Origin: Planctomycetota bacterium
GTDB taxonomy: Bacteria; Planctomycetota; UBA1135
Length of the DNA stretch: 49,404 bases
Assembly (NCBI GenBank): GCA_024275135.1
Contig: JAJRZS010000071.1
Coordinates: 1 to 49,404, forward strand
Reading direction: 5' to 3'
Shown one piece after another: positions 1 to 7,766 of this stretch. Within the stretch, counting starts at the first letter, position 1; each line of letters begins with the position of its first letter. Under the pieces are notes generated by a model. That model worked only from the letters and a program-made list of their open reading frames with translations, had not been told where the DNA came from and searched no databases. The position numbers were made by a program, and so were the translations under genes.

Positions 1-189
1 CAGGCGGGATTGGGGCAAAACGGGGGGCGAAACTTCATGGTCTTTCTCAAGTCGCTAGGCAGCGACATGGAGAAGACGGAGAAGGTGTTGTTTCGTTACC
101 CGCTTTCTAGGATTCTTGCCCACCCAAGTGGGCCAGGTTCGGAACCTTTTGTTTCGACTTGGCTCCAAGTGGATGTCCTCAAAAAGTAG
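1..189 (+). CDS. C-terminal fragment of an unidentified protein (5' end outside window)
   Basis: Frame 1 is open from the first base to a TAG at 187-189, giving about 62 residues that end in WLQVDVLKK. The stop lies only 4 nt before the ATG of the next plus-strand gene, which is the operon-like spacing seen throughout this window. I do not recognise the family. The fragment has no clear membrane segment and no cysteine cluster, and its end has the alternating polar and hydrophobic pattern of a beta strand. It could also be a chance open frame, because 62 codons is short evidence. The start and most of the protein would lie upstream of the window. Confidence 0.35.
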   Translation, partial: QAGLGQNGGRNFMVFLKSLGSDMEKTEKVLFRYPLSRILAHPSGPGSEPFVSTWLQVDVLKK

Positions 190-193
190 ACCC

Positions 194-397
194 ATGAAAC
201 TAGAACGTACCTTACGTGGTCTTGCCGGCTTCTTCCTCCTGCTGTCCCTTGGCCTTGGAAGCATGTTTCACCAAATTGAACTCGGCTCGCTGTCTTGGCT
301 GTGGATGATTGCCTTTATCGGCTTCAATTTGCTGCAATCTGCCTTCAGCAATTGGTGCCCGATGATGGCCGTGCTCAAAAAACTAGGCTTGGAATAG
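194..397 (+). CDS. Small DUF2892 (YgaP-type) inner-membrane protein
   Basis: A 67-residue protein beginning MKLERTLRGL. It shows the DUF2892 pattern: a short basic and amphipathic start (ERTLRGLAG), two hydrophobic membrane segments (about residues 9-24 and 31-47), and a terminal NWCP followed by a lysine-containing helix ending LKKLGLE. Members often stand alone or are fused to rhodanese domains. The role is unknown, though the conserved CP motif suggests sulfur or metal chemistry at the membrane. The frame is open further upstream to 116, but the ATG at 194 fits the family start and directly follows the preceding stop. No Shine-Dalgarno sequence is visible. The gene converges with the next minus-strand gene across a 12-bp hairpin. 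Confidence 0.75.
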   Translation: MKLERTLRGLAGFFLLLSLGLGSMFHQIELGSLSWLWMIAFIGFNLLQSAFSNWCPMMAVLKKLGLE

Positions 398-400
398 GGA

Positions 401-432
401 AACCAGGGAGAGGACTCCTCCTCTCCCTGGTT
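401..432. terminator. Perfect 12-bp intergenic hairpin between convergent genes
   Basis: The arms AACCAGGGAGAG (401-412) and CTCTCCCTGGTT (421-432) pair perfectly around an 8-nt loop. The hairpin sits in the 46-bp gap between two converging genes, where a bidirectional terminator is expected. No long T run follows on either strand, so factor-independent termination would be weak. The same 12-bp stem recurs at 1965-1996. Confidence 0.6.
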
Positions 433-443
433 GTTGCCGCCGA

Positions 444-1868
444 TTATGGACAGGGAACAAGGCCTGAAGTGTCGATACACAAACCAGTAGGCCGCGTGTG
501 AAGCTTCGTATCTTGGACGCCCTGGGTATTGCTGCAGTACATCTCCCAAATCCAGGTAGTCATGAGTTCCCTCATTTTTGCAGTGCCAGAACCAGGTTTA
601 CGTTCCATAATTGGGTCTCCGTTTGCATCCACTACGGGATTGCCGTCCGAATCAAACACTGGCACGTCGACCCCATAGGTAATCGGATCAGACCCGTTCG
701 GCATGGAGCGACAAACCGCTACCGTTTTCTCAAAAGAAACTCTTTTAGAATTGGTTGCTGCAATGGAAACATGGAAACCTGCGGCACGAACCTTGTTTGC
801 CATATCTGCAGATAGTTCCGCACCATTGGAGGTGTCCAAGCTCATTGTATCACCTTGACTAACACAAATAGGTTGATGCCCCTGCCCGCCGACCCCGCAG
901 ACAACAGGGTTGGTGTCGAGAACGGCCCCATTGGGGCTTGCGCAAGGCCGATCATAGCTTGCAACTAAATCCCACCAGCATTCTGGGGCTGGGGGTTCTA
1001 AGGCGCACATGGAGTAAACAGAAAAATGCTCAATTTCGACAAAAGCCGAGCCCTTGTCGAGTAGAAGGCCTGAATCGACGATTCCTGATTGATCCCAAGA
1101 AAGATTAGTTTCATCAAAGTGGAGAAAGGATAGGCCAATTCCGGCTTCCACATTGGTCCAGGGAGTAAGAGTGGCAGGGGCAATTTCAATCCGGATTGGG
1201 GCGGCAAAGGTGGGAGAAGGAACGAGATTTCCGTCTAAATCGTAGAGGTTGATTCGAAACTGAGCCAATTGCATCACCGGATTGGTGGTGAAAGTTTCCA
1301 TAAAAGCGTTGTTGAAAGCACTGTCTCGAAATGGCGTCAGGCCAATTCGATATTGATGGGAAAACACGCCCGGAGGAACCACAATTTTTATGCGTTGGAG
1401 ATATTCCTCAGGGATGTCGGTGTAGCTTTCGTCAGCGAAAAGCATTTCTCCAGAAGGATGCCAAATCATTTTTTCACCACCTCTAGGGCCAATCGGCGGA
1501 GAGAGGTACAGGCGATCTGAAGAGATGCTAAAGGTGAAAGTTGTGATGGCTCCGCCTGAGCAACTTCCACCTGGCTCAAGGCCGGGAAGGGTGATGGTTC
1601 GATAAGTATCTGGATAGCCTGGGGCATACAACTGAAAAAGGTGCTCTGTGCCTGGAGCATACTTTTGTTGAAAGGTTGCGTTACCCGTTTGGTCGGTCTG
1701 CACGATTTCGTTGGACCCCATATCCAGCACGGTAACCCCTGCAATGGTGGTCTCTTGTTCCCCATCGACGACGGCAATTTGCAAAGTTACGCAAGACGTC
1801 TCTTGAGCTAGGACCGAAATGGAAAAGAAAAGGGCAGCCAAAAAGGCAAGAGCTAATTTTAGGTTCAT
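444..1868 (-). CDS. Secreted protein with Ig-like N-terminal domain, function unknown
   Basis: A 474-residue exported protein. The start at 1868 gives a clean signal peptide (MNLKLALAFLAALFF, then ISVLAQ). The longer frame to 1895 adds nine residues that spoil it. Residues from about 25 to 95 read like a carboxypeptidase-regulatory-type beta sandwich (IAGVTVLDMGSNEIVQTDQTG), a fold common in surface and cell-wall proteins. A middle beta-rich part carries no recognisable catalytic motif. The C-terminal 170 residues are cysteine-rich, with at least eight Cys, and include a DSDGNPVVDANGDP stretch resembling a calcium-binding loop. I do not recognise a specific family. Adhesion or envelope structure is a guess. 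The gene is monocistronic and bounded by the two matching hairpins. Confidence 0.7.
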   Translation of the reverse strand: MNLKLALAFLAALFFSISVLAQETSCVTLQIAVVDGEQETTIAGVTVLDMGSNEIVQTDQTGNATFQQKYAPGTEHLFQLYAPGYPDTYRTITLPGLEPGGSCSGGAITTFTFSISSDRLYLSPPIGPRGGEKMIWHPSGEMLFADESYTDIPEEYLQRIKIVVPPGVFSHQYRIGLTPFRDSAFNNAFMETFTTNPVMQLAQFRINLYDLDGNLVPSPTFAAPIRIEIAPATLTPWTNVEAGIGLSFLHFDETNLSWDQSGIVDSGLLLDKGSAFVEIEHFSVYSMCALEPPAPECWWDLVASYDRPCASPNGAVLDTNPVVCGVGGQGHQPICVSQGDTMSLDTSNGAELSADMANKVRAAGFHVSIAATNSKRVSFEKTVAVCRSMPNGSDPITYGVDVPVFDSDGNPVVDANGDPIMERKPGSGTAKMRELMTTWIWEMYCSNTQGVQDTKLHTRPTGLCIDTSGLVPCP

Positions 1869-1955
1869 GGGTTGAGGGTTGAGGGTACAAACCACCCATC
1901 AGATGAAAGATAGTATTGTTTTTCCCATGATAAATCAAGGGTTGTTTTTTGCTTG

Positions 1956-1996
1956 AAAAAATAAAACCAGGGAGAGAAGAACTCCTCTCCCTGGTT
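1956..1996 (-). terminator. Rho-independent terminator of the kor-rnf-gdhA operon
   Basis: A perfect 12-bp stem, AACCAGGGAGAG (1965-1976) with CTCTCCCTGGTT (1985-1996), and an 8-nt loop, followed on the minus strand by TTTTATTTTTT. It begins 17 nt after the gdhA stop. This is the strongest terminator in the left half of the window and probably ends the whole 15-kb operon. Confidence 0.88.
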
Positions 1997-2012
1997 GTGT
2001 TGAGGTGGAATT

Positions 2013-3374
2013 TTAGACCAAACCTTGATCAAGCATGGCATCGGCAACTTTGCGGAAGCCAGCAATATTAGCTCCATTCACGTAGTTGCCAGGGGTGCCA
2101 TAGGCCTCGGCGTTTTGGGCGCAGGCTTCATGAATGCTCTTCATGATGCCGCGCAATCTTTGATCCACCTCTTCACGTGTCCATGCCAAGCGGGCACTGT
2201 TCTGCGACATCTCCAAACCAGAAACCGCAACACCGCCGGCATTGGCAGCCTTGCCTGGGCCGAACAAGATGCCGGCGTCTAGGAAAATGTCGACGCCTTC
2301 GGCCGTGGTGGGCATGTTGGCCCCTTCCGAGACCAGCTTGACGCCGCCCGCAAGCAAATGCTTGGCATCGTTCTCGTTGATTTCGTTTTGCGTGGCAGAT
2401 GGGAAAGCGCAATCTGCAGGAATCGACCACAGCGGATTGTGGTCCAAAGAGCGATCCGCCTCCTGATAGGTGGCACTAGAAAATTGGGATGCATATTCAC
2501 TGATGCGGCCACGGCGGGCGTTTTTCAATTCCATCACCCAAGCCAACTTCTCAGCATCAATGCCTTCGGGATCATGAATAAAACCGCTGGAATCACTAAG
2601 AGTAATTGCTTTGCCTCCCATCTGGTTAATCTTCTCCACTGTGTACTGAGCAACATTTCCAGAACCGGAAACCAGGCAGGTTTTCCCGTCGAGAGAATCG
2701 CCATGGCTCGCAGCCATTTCACTAGCAGAATAAACCGAGCCATAGCCTGTGGCTTCTGGGCGAATTAAACTGCCGCCCCAGCTCAAACCTTTACCGGTTA
2801 GGACCCCGGTAAATTCATTGCGCAGTCGTTTGTACTGGCCGAACAAGAAGCCAATTTCCCGTCCGCCTACGCCAATATCCCCAGCTGGAACATCCGTGTC
2901 GGGACCGATGTGGCGTTGCAGTTCAGTCATGAAGCTTTGGCAAAAACGCATGACTTCGTTATCGGATTTGCCCTTAGGATCAAAATCGGAACCGCCTTTG
3001 CCACCGCCCATGGGTAGGGTGGTGAGGCTATTTTTAAACACCTGCTCAAATCCAAGGAATTTCAGAATGGAGAGATTCACACTGGGATGGAAGCGCAAGC
3101 CGCCTTTATAGGGGCCGATGGCGCTATTGAATTCCACCCGAAAGCCACGTTGCACACGCACTTCGCCAGCATCGGTCATCCAGGGTACGCGAAACATGAT
3201 GACTCGCTCGGGTTCTACGATGCGTTCCAAAATGGCCGCACTGCGGTACTCGGGATGCTGGTCGAGCATGGGAGCGAGAGAGCTGACCACCTCACGCACG
3301 GCTTGAAGGAACTCGGCCTCATGCCCATTGCGGTTCTCGAGGTCGGAGAGGAAATCCTGAATGTAGCTAGTCAT
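2013..3374 (-). CDS. gdhA: Glutamate dehydrogenase, hexameric (probably NADP-specific)
   Basis: A 453-residue enzyme of the usual length for hexameric GdhA (about 445-450). It interconverts 2-oxoglutarate plus ammonium with glutamate. Visible hallmarks are the substrate-binding stretch GPYKGGLRFHPSVN (87-100), the catalytic-lysine motif PMGGGKGGSDFDP (121-133, Lys126), and the Rossmann segment LVSGSGNVAQYTVEK in the C-terminal half. The biosynthetic NADP type is inferred from overall likeness to bacterial GdhA. Coenzyme choice cannot be proved by eye. The ATG overlaps the stop of the upstream 58-aa gene (ATGACTAG), so gdhA is the last gene of the kor-PFOR-rnf operon and probably translationally coupled. 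Its substrate 2-oxoglutarate is also the substrate or product of KorAB encoded at the other end of the transcript. Confidence 0.96.
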   Translation of the reverse strand: MTSYIQDFLSDLENRNGHEAEFLQAVREVVSSLAPMLDQHPEYRSAAILERIVEPERVIMFRVPWMTDAGEVRVQRGFRVEFNSAIGPYKGGLRFHPSVNLSILKFLGFEQVFKNSLTTLPMGGGKGGSDFDPKGKSDNEVMRFCQSFMTELQRHIGPDTDVPAGDIGVGGREIGFLFGQYKRLRNEFTGVLTGKGLSWGGSLIRPEATGYGSVYSASEMAASHGDSLDGKTCLVSGSGNVAQYTVEKINQMGGKAITLSDSSGFIHDPEGIDAEKLAWVMELKNARRGRISEYASQFSSATYQEADRSLDHNPLWSIPADCAFPSATQNEINENDAKHLLAGGVKLVSEGANMPTTAEGVDIFLDAGILFGPGKAANAGGVAVSGLEMSQNSARLAWTREEVDQRLRGIMKSIHEACAQNAEAYGTPGNYVNGANIAGFRKVADAMLDQGLV

Positions 3375-3543
3375 GGTTTTGGGTGTCGGATGGGGGGGCC
3401 TGCTGAGTGCAGTTTCCCTGACAATTTCCGCATTTGCCGTCGCCTCCGCAAGAGCTTACCCCAGCATCACCCCGCCACAAATGGAGGGCGGCGAACAAGC
3501 CGAACAAAAGTCCGAGGCCAAGGATTCCGAAGAGAGTCGACAT
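3367..3543 (-). CDS. 58-aa Cys-rich single-span membrane protein, NqrM-like; putative Rnf maturation factor
   Basis: This is a short gene between rnfA and gdhA. It starts 10 nt after the rnfA stop and ends with TAG inside the first codons of gdhA (8-bp overlap). The product opens MSTLFGILGLGLLFGLF, one transmembrane segment (residues 4-22), followed by SCGGDGKCGNCQGNC with four cysteines (residues 32, 38, 41, 45), then a polar tail. NqrM, the maturation factor of Na+-NQR, has the same plan: one membrane helix, then SCGG and three more cysteines. NqrM is known to be needed for the iron site between NqrD and NqrE. RnfA and RnfE are the homologues of those subunits. I infer the same job for Rnf here. 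An alternative is the FeoB-associated Cys-rich family. No Shine-Dalgarno sequence is visible. Confidence 0.8.
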   Translation of the reverse strand: MSTLFGILGLGLLFGLFAALHLWRGDAGVSSCGGDGKCGNCQGNCTQQAPPSDTQNHD

Positions 3544-3553
3544 GAGGAGAAGT

Positions 3554-4132
3554 TTAGGCAGCGCTGCCTAGACCGGCAAAACCCATGAAAGCCATGGACA
3601 AACTGCCGGCGATGATGAGGACCAAGGCCATTCCGCGAGCGGCGGCTGGCACGGCGGCCCGCTCTGCATCCTCGCGGATAGAAGCCATAAGCACAAGGGC
3701 CAAAGTGAGACCAAGGCCTGCGCCGAGAGCGAAGAACAAGCCTTGGAAAAAGTTGTATTCGCGGTTGGTTTGGAAAATAGCCAACCCGAGAATGGCGCAG
3801 TTGGTGGTGATGAGCGGCAAATAAATCCCCAACTGCTGGAACAGGGTGGGGCTCAGCTTTTTGATGGCCATTTCCACAATTTGCACCAGGGAGGCAATGA
3901 CCACGATGAAGGAAATCAAGCGCAGGTAGGGTGCATAGTCGAGAACATAGGTATTCAGCGCCCAGCTACAAATGGAGGTGAGGACCAATACGAAAATGTT
4001 GGCCATGCCCATGCGAAAAGCGGTTTCCACCCTACCAGAGACTCCCATGAAGGGACAAAGCCCGAGGAAGTAGGCCAAGGTGAAGTTGTTGACCACCATG
4101 GTGGAGAGCAAAATCCAGATGAGGTCGCCCAT
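3554..4132 (-). CDS. rnfA: Rnf complex subunit RnfA
   Basis: A 192-residue integral membrane subunit of the ferredoxin:NAD+ oxidoreductase Rnf, homologous to NqrE/NqrD. Six hydrophobic segments are visible. The two conserved half-membrane cysteine motifs are present: LGLCPFMG (Cys26) and TTNCAILG (Cys112). In Rnf/Nqr these, with the pair in the partner subunit, bind an iron-sulfur centre inside the membrane. The frame runs upstream to 4237, but the ATG at 4132 overlaps the rnfE stop by one base (TGATG) and gives the family N-terminus. The gene is followed after 10 nt by the NqrM-like gene. Confidence 0.95.
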   Translation of the reverse strand: MGDLIWILLSTMVVNNFTLAYFLGLCPFMGVSGRVETAFRMGMANIFVLVLTSICSWALNTYVLDYAPYLRLISFIVVIASLVQIVEMAIKKLSPTLFQQLGIYLPLITTNCAILGLAIFQTNREYNFFQGLFFALGAGLGLTLALVLMASIREDAERAAVPAAARGMALVLIIAGSLSMAFMGFAGLGSAA

Positions 4133-4749
4133 CAGGACACCCTCCGTTGTTGTTTGCGTGCACGGAACCAGTTCATACCGAGCAGCCAAAAGCCCAATGT
4201 GAGAAAACCGCCTGGGGGCAGAATCATGATTACCCATGGCTCATAGTGGGGGCCGAATAGGGGATGCCCCAAGAAAGAACCGCTACCAAGGATTTCGCGG
4301 ACGCCCCCAATCATGAGCAAAGCGAGGAGAAAACCCAGGCCGCTACCGGCGGCATCCAGTAAGGATCGGCCGACGGGGCGTTTCGAGGCAAAGGCTTCTT
4401 GGCGGCCGAGAATCATGCAGTTGACCACAATCAAAGCGATGAAGGCGCCTAGCGCTTTGTGCACAGTAGGCACCAGAGCTTCCAAACCCATATCGGCTAC
4501 GGTGACAAAGGTGGCGATAATCATGATGTAGGTGGAAATCCTGACTTCATGTGGGATGAAGTGCTTGAGCAGAGAAACGAACAAACTGGAGCCGCACAAG
4601 ACGAAGAAAGTGGCGATGCCCATGGCCAAGCTGTTTTCCACCGAGTTGGTGACGGCGAGCGCTGGGCAAAGGCCGAGCATTTGCACTAGCACTGGGTTTT
4701 CTTTCCACACGCCGCGGAGGAAATCTTCGGAGGGCGTGGTTTCTCTCAT
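4132..4749 (-). CDS. rnfE: Rnf complex subunit RnfE
   Basis: A 205-residue membrane subunit paralogous to RnfA. It carries LGLCPALAVTNSVENSLAMG (Cys28) and VVNCMILGRQEAFA (Cys111), the second pair of cysteines for the intramembrane iron-sulfur site. After these come the helices typical of RnfE/NqrD, ending in a basic tail (RARKQQRR) likely on the cytoplasmic side. The start overlaps the rnfG stop by four bases (ATGA), and the end overlaps rnfA by one base, so equal translation of the neighbours is likely. RnfA and RnfE are inserted in opposite orientations in characterised complexes, which fits their swapped charge patterns. Confidence 0.95.
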   Translation of the reverse strand: MRETTPSEDFLRGVWKENPVLVQMLGLCPALAVTNSVENSLAMGIATFFVLCGSSLFVSLLKHFIPHEVRISTYIMIIATFVTVADMGLEALVPTVHKALGAFIALIVVNCMILGRQEAFASKRPVGRSLLDAAGSGLGFLLALLMIGGVREILGSGSFLGHPLFGPHYEPWVIMILPPGGFLTLGFWLLGMNWFRARKQQRRVS

Positions 4750-5393
4750 GGTTGTTCCTCCTCAGCAAGGGGTTGGAGCAAGGGATTCCATTCCGTAAAG
4801 GCCTCATTCAAAATGCGGATGACGGCGCGCGAAGAAATCGTGGCTCCTGTAATCATGTCGACTTCGTGGCGATCGCCTGTGCCCTTGCCAGCTTTGACAC
4901 CAATCAAGGGCAGGGTGCAGCTTGAAAATTGTTCCCCAAACCAGGCCTCTTTTTCAATCTTGTCCCCTAAGCCTGGGGTTTCTTTGCTCTCTAGAACGCG
5001 CATGCCGAGCATGTCTCCTGTCTGCGGGTGATAACCGAAAATGACGCGCACAGTGTCTTGGAAACCTGCTCTCGCATGAACCAAGGCAAAGCCCAGAGAG
5101 TGGCCTTGCTGGTCGAAGCCGTGGAAGACCTGTTCAAAGTCATGGGCAGAGCTGCCGGCGGGGAGATCCGGAGTGAGCTTGCCGTCGACCAGGTAAAGAG
5201 TTTGGTAACTCGCTGGATGTTGCAAAACTTCCTCAACTGCCAGCTTCAGCATTTTGTCTTTGTAAGCTTGGATGCGCGGCTGCGTGGCCTGATAAACCAC
5301 GACCAAAAGAAGTCCAGCGAGAACTCCGGCAAAACACAAAGTGAGCACAATGCTCGCCGCAGAGGCCGATTTGGGCTGGTCGGCCTGGCTCAT
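4746..5393 (-). CDS. rnfG: Rnf complex subunit RnfG, FMN-binding
   Basis: A 215-residue subunit with one N-terminal membrane anchor (about residues 13-35) and a large external FMN-binding domain. The flavinylation motif TGATISS lies at 182-188, so Thr185 is the expected site of covalent phosphoester-linked FMN, attached in this family by ApbE. No apbE is visible in the window. The conserved GFQDTVRVIFG, ESKETPGLGDKI and EVDMITGA stretches agree with RnfG/NqrC. Both ends overlap neighbouring genes by ATGA. In the complex it takes part in electron transfer on the outer side of the membrane between the membrane iron-sulfur site and RnfD. Confidence 0.95.
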   Translation of the reverse strand: MSQADQPKSASAASIVLTLCFAGVLAGLLLVVVYQATQPRIQAYKDKMLKLAVEEVLQHPASYQTLYLVDGKLTPDLPAGSSAHDFEQVFHGFDQQGHSLGFALVHARAGFQDTVRVIFGYHPQTGDMLGMRVLESKETPGLGDKIEKEAWFGEQFSSCTLPLIGVKAGKGTGDRHEVDMITGATISSRAVIRILNEAFTEWNPLLQPLAEEEQP

Positions 5394-6430
5394 GTTTGGT
5401 CCTCCTGTTTTTGGGCGCGTTTGGCAGCGCGCAGTTCGGCGCGACTTGGCGCACCAAAGACTTTGGGGCGTGTGGCACGGTTAAGGAAGGGCACAAAGGC
5501 ATTCATAAACAAAATGGAGTACATCATGCCCTCGGGCAAACCTCCCCAAATACGAATGATGACAACCAACAAACCAATGCCGGCGCCGAAAATCCAGCAG
5601 CCTAAATTGGTGGTGGGGGAGGTGACCATGTCGGTGGCCATATACACAGCGCCAAGCATCATGCCGCCGGAGAAGAGCATGAACCAGGGGCTAGGGTAGT
5701 GGTTGGCGTCAATGAGCCACAACACTCCGGTGAACAAAAAAGTGGTGGCGAAGATGCTGATTGGGATGCGCCAGTTGAGATAATTTTTCCAGGCCAACAA
5801 CAATCCACAAAGGAGAATAATCCAAGCGCAAGTTTCGCCAACCGAACCGCTGGTGCTGCCAAAAAACAAGGACGATGTTGAGGTTGGTACATGTTCAAAT
5901 TTGAATAAGCCAAGGGGGGTTGCTCCGGTTGTGCCGTCAACTACCTGGGGACTCATCAGCGGCAAGGCGAAGTTGTCGCCGCGTAGGGCCATCCATGGCC
6001 CCCCAGTTTTCGGCCAAGTGGTAATGGCAACTGGAAATGCCGCTTGCAAAAACGCACGACCAAGCAGGGCAGGGTTAAATGCATTTTGCCCAAGTCCTCC
6101 AAAGATGAGCTTGCCAAAGGCAATACCAAAGAATCCACCTAAAAAAGCCATCCACAAAGGCATGCCTGGAGGGAGAGTTAGCCCCAGCAAAACTCCCGTA
6201 ATCAAAGCGGAGCCATCTTTGAGCGATCCCTGCTTGCCGACGAGCTTTTCCGGCAATAAAGCCCCTAGGGTGGAGGCGCAAAGAATGAGAAAGGCACTGG
6301 GGCCAAAGGTATAGATGGCGGCAGCGACGACGGGAAGCAAGCTTAGCAGCACCGTCATCATGATGCGTGGGGTGCTGTCGGCGCCAAGCAAATGTGGGGA
6401 GGCGCTTAAAACGAGTCGGGGTTTGTTCAT
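5390..6430 (-). CDS. rnfD: Rnf complex subunit RnfD, FMN-carrying ion-translocating subunit
   Basis: A 346-residue polytopic membrane protein with nine or ten hydrophobic segments. The flavinylation motif GTTGATPLG (166-174) places covalent FMN on Thr171. The RnfD/NqrB signatures NPALLGRAF and the terminal WGGLPEGMMYSILFMNA, PFLNRATRP stretches are present. The frame is open to 6652, but the ATG at 6430 overlaps the rnfC stop (ATGA) and gives the usual N-terminus beginning MNKPRLVLSASPH. RnfD is the main candidate for the Na+ or H+ path in the complex. The coupling ion cannot be read from this sequence. Confidence 0.95.
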   Translation of the reverse strand: MNKPRLVLSASPHLLGADSTPRIMMTVLLSLLPVVAAAIYTFGPSAFLILCASTLGALLPEKLVGKQGSLKDGSALITGVLLGLTLPPGMPLWMAFLGGFFGIAFGKLIFGGLGQNAFNPALLGRAFLQAAFPVAITTWPKTGGPWMALRGDNFALPLMSPQVVDGTTGATPLGLFKFEHVPTSTSSLFFGSTSGSVGETCAWIILLCGLLLAWKNYLNWRIPISIFATTFLFTGVLWLIDANHYPSPWFMLFSGGMMLGAVYMATDMVTSPTTNLGCWIFGAGIGLLVVIIRIWGGLPEGMMYSILFMNAFVPFLNRATRPKVFGAPSRAELRAAKRAQKQEDQT

Positions 6431-7755
6431 ACGCGGACTCCCTGGCTGCGGAGAGAGGCTTTGGCCACGCCAAAGATGTGACTGAGCGGAATGCGGGACG
6501 GGCAAACATAGGAACAACATCCACAGAGCATGCAAGTGGAGAGGTGGTGCTCCATCATGGTTTCGTAATCTTGGTGCAAGCCTAAGCTGCCCAGGATTTG
6601 TGGATCTAAGAATACGGGACAAGCATCCAGGCAATGTCCGCAGCGAATGCATGGATAAACATCCTTTGGCTTAACATCTTCGGTGGTGAGAACCACCACA
6701 CCGGATGTTCCTTTGAGGATGGGGGTGCGGAGGTTGCCCTGGGCAATCCCCATCATTGGCCCTCCCATGATGACTTCCGCCGCATCCTCGGCAAAACCAC
6801 CGCAGGCTTGAAGAATGTCTTCGAGTGGAGTGCCGATGGGCACAATGAGATTGCGTGGTTGGCGAACACCGCGGCCGGTGACCGTTAGGATGCGCTCGAT
6901 TAAGGGAAGTCCGGTTTCGAAAATCTCGGCAATGGTGGCGACAGAAGCCACGTTTTGCACGACCACCCCAATATGCATGGGCAATCCGCCCGTGGGCACT
7001 TCACGATTCGTTACCGCCTTAATCAACATCTTTTCCGCGCCTTGTGGATATTTCACTTCCAAGGGCAAGATTTCAATATCCAAATCACTAGGAACCGTTG
7101 CGCGCATGATTTCGATGGCGTCAGGTTTGTTGCGCTCAATGCCAACGATTGCTTTCTGCACACCCAAGCACTTCATCAAAATACGCGTACCCAGGTGAAC
7201 GCGATCTGGAAACTCCACCATGGAGCGATGGTCGGTGGTGAGATAAGGTTCGCATTCACAACCATTGAGCAAAATCAAATCTAGCTTTTGCTCTGGCGGG
7301 GGCGAAAGTTTGACATGGGTGGGGAAAGCCGCACCCCCCATGCCTACCAAACCCCCTTGCTGAATGGCGTCGATGATTTCTTTAGGGCTTAGATTCTCTT
7401 GCCAGTTGGAAATTATGCGTGGCCGCGGTTCCTGGGCAGACCAAGTATCCACTTCAAGATGAATGGCTTCTGACCAGCTACCGTTGGGATGCGGGGCACG
7501 GGCAATCTTGGTAACCACGCCGGAAGCGGAAGCATGAATAGGAACGGAAACAAAGCCGCCGGCGTCTGCAATTTTGTCGCCGCGTTCCACCCGGTCGCCA
7601 ACCTTCACCAAGGGCACGGCCGGTGCCCCAATATGCTGAGCAAGAGGCAGGATGATTTCTTTAGGAAAAGGAATACGACGTGTGGGCTCCTGCGCCGTGA
7701 GTTCCTTGAACTCCGGGGGATGAACGCCGTGCTTGAAGAAGTCCTTGCCGAACAT
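6427..7755 (-). CDS. rnfC: Rnf complex subunit RnfC, NADH-binding iron-sulfur subunit
   Basis: A 442-residue peripheral subunit. The N-terminal barrel-sandwich part (30-100) precedes a flavin/NADH-binding segment with GLVGMGGAAFPTHVK (135-149), the same fold as the complex I NuoF subunit. Two ferredoxin motifs follow: CIRCGHCLDACP (369-380) and CMLCGCCSYVCP (408-419), enough for two [4Fe-4S] clusters. It lacks the long Ala/Lys-rich C-terminal extension of proteobacterial RnfC and is close in length to the clostridial form. The gene starts 11 nt after the PFOR stop and overlaps rnfD by ATGA. It passes electrons between NADH and the membrane part of Rnf. Confidence 0.96.
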   Translation of the reverse strand: MFGKDFFKHGVHPPEFKELTAQEPTRRIPFPKEIILPLAQHIGAPAVPLVKVGDRVERGDKIADAGGFVSVPIHASASGVVTKIARAPHPNGSWSEAIHLEVDTWSAQEPRPRIISNWQENLSPKEIIDAIQQGGLVGMGGAAFPTHVKLSPPPEQKLDLILLNGCECEPYLTTDHRSMVEFPDRVHLGTRILMKCLGVQKAIVGIERNKPDAIEIMRATVPSDLDIEILPLEVKYPQGAEKMLIKAVTNREVPTGGLPMHIGVVVQNVASVATIAEIFETGLPLIERILTVTGRGVRQPRNLIVPIGTPLEDILQACGGFAEDAAEVIMGGPMMGIAQGNLRTPILKGTSGVVVLTTEDVKPKDVYPCIRCGHCLDACPVFLDPQILGSLGLHQDYETMMEHHLSTCMLCGCCSYVCPSRIPLSHIFGVAKASLRSQGVRV

Positions 7756-7766
7756 GGTGAGAGGGC

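Noticed and set aside
4133..4237. Upstream extension of rnfA
   Set aside because: The extra 35 residues lie inside rnfE and the family start is at 4132.
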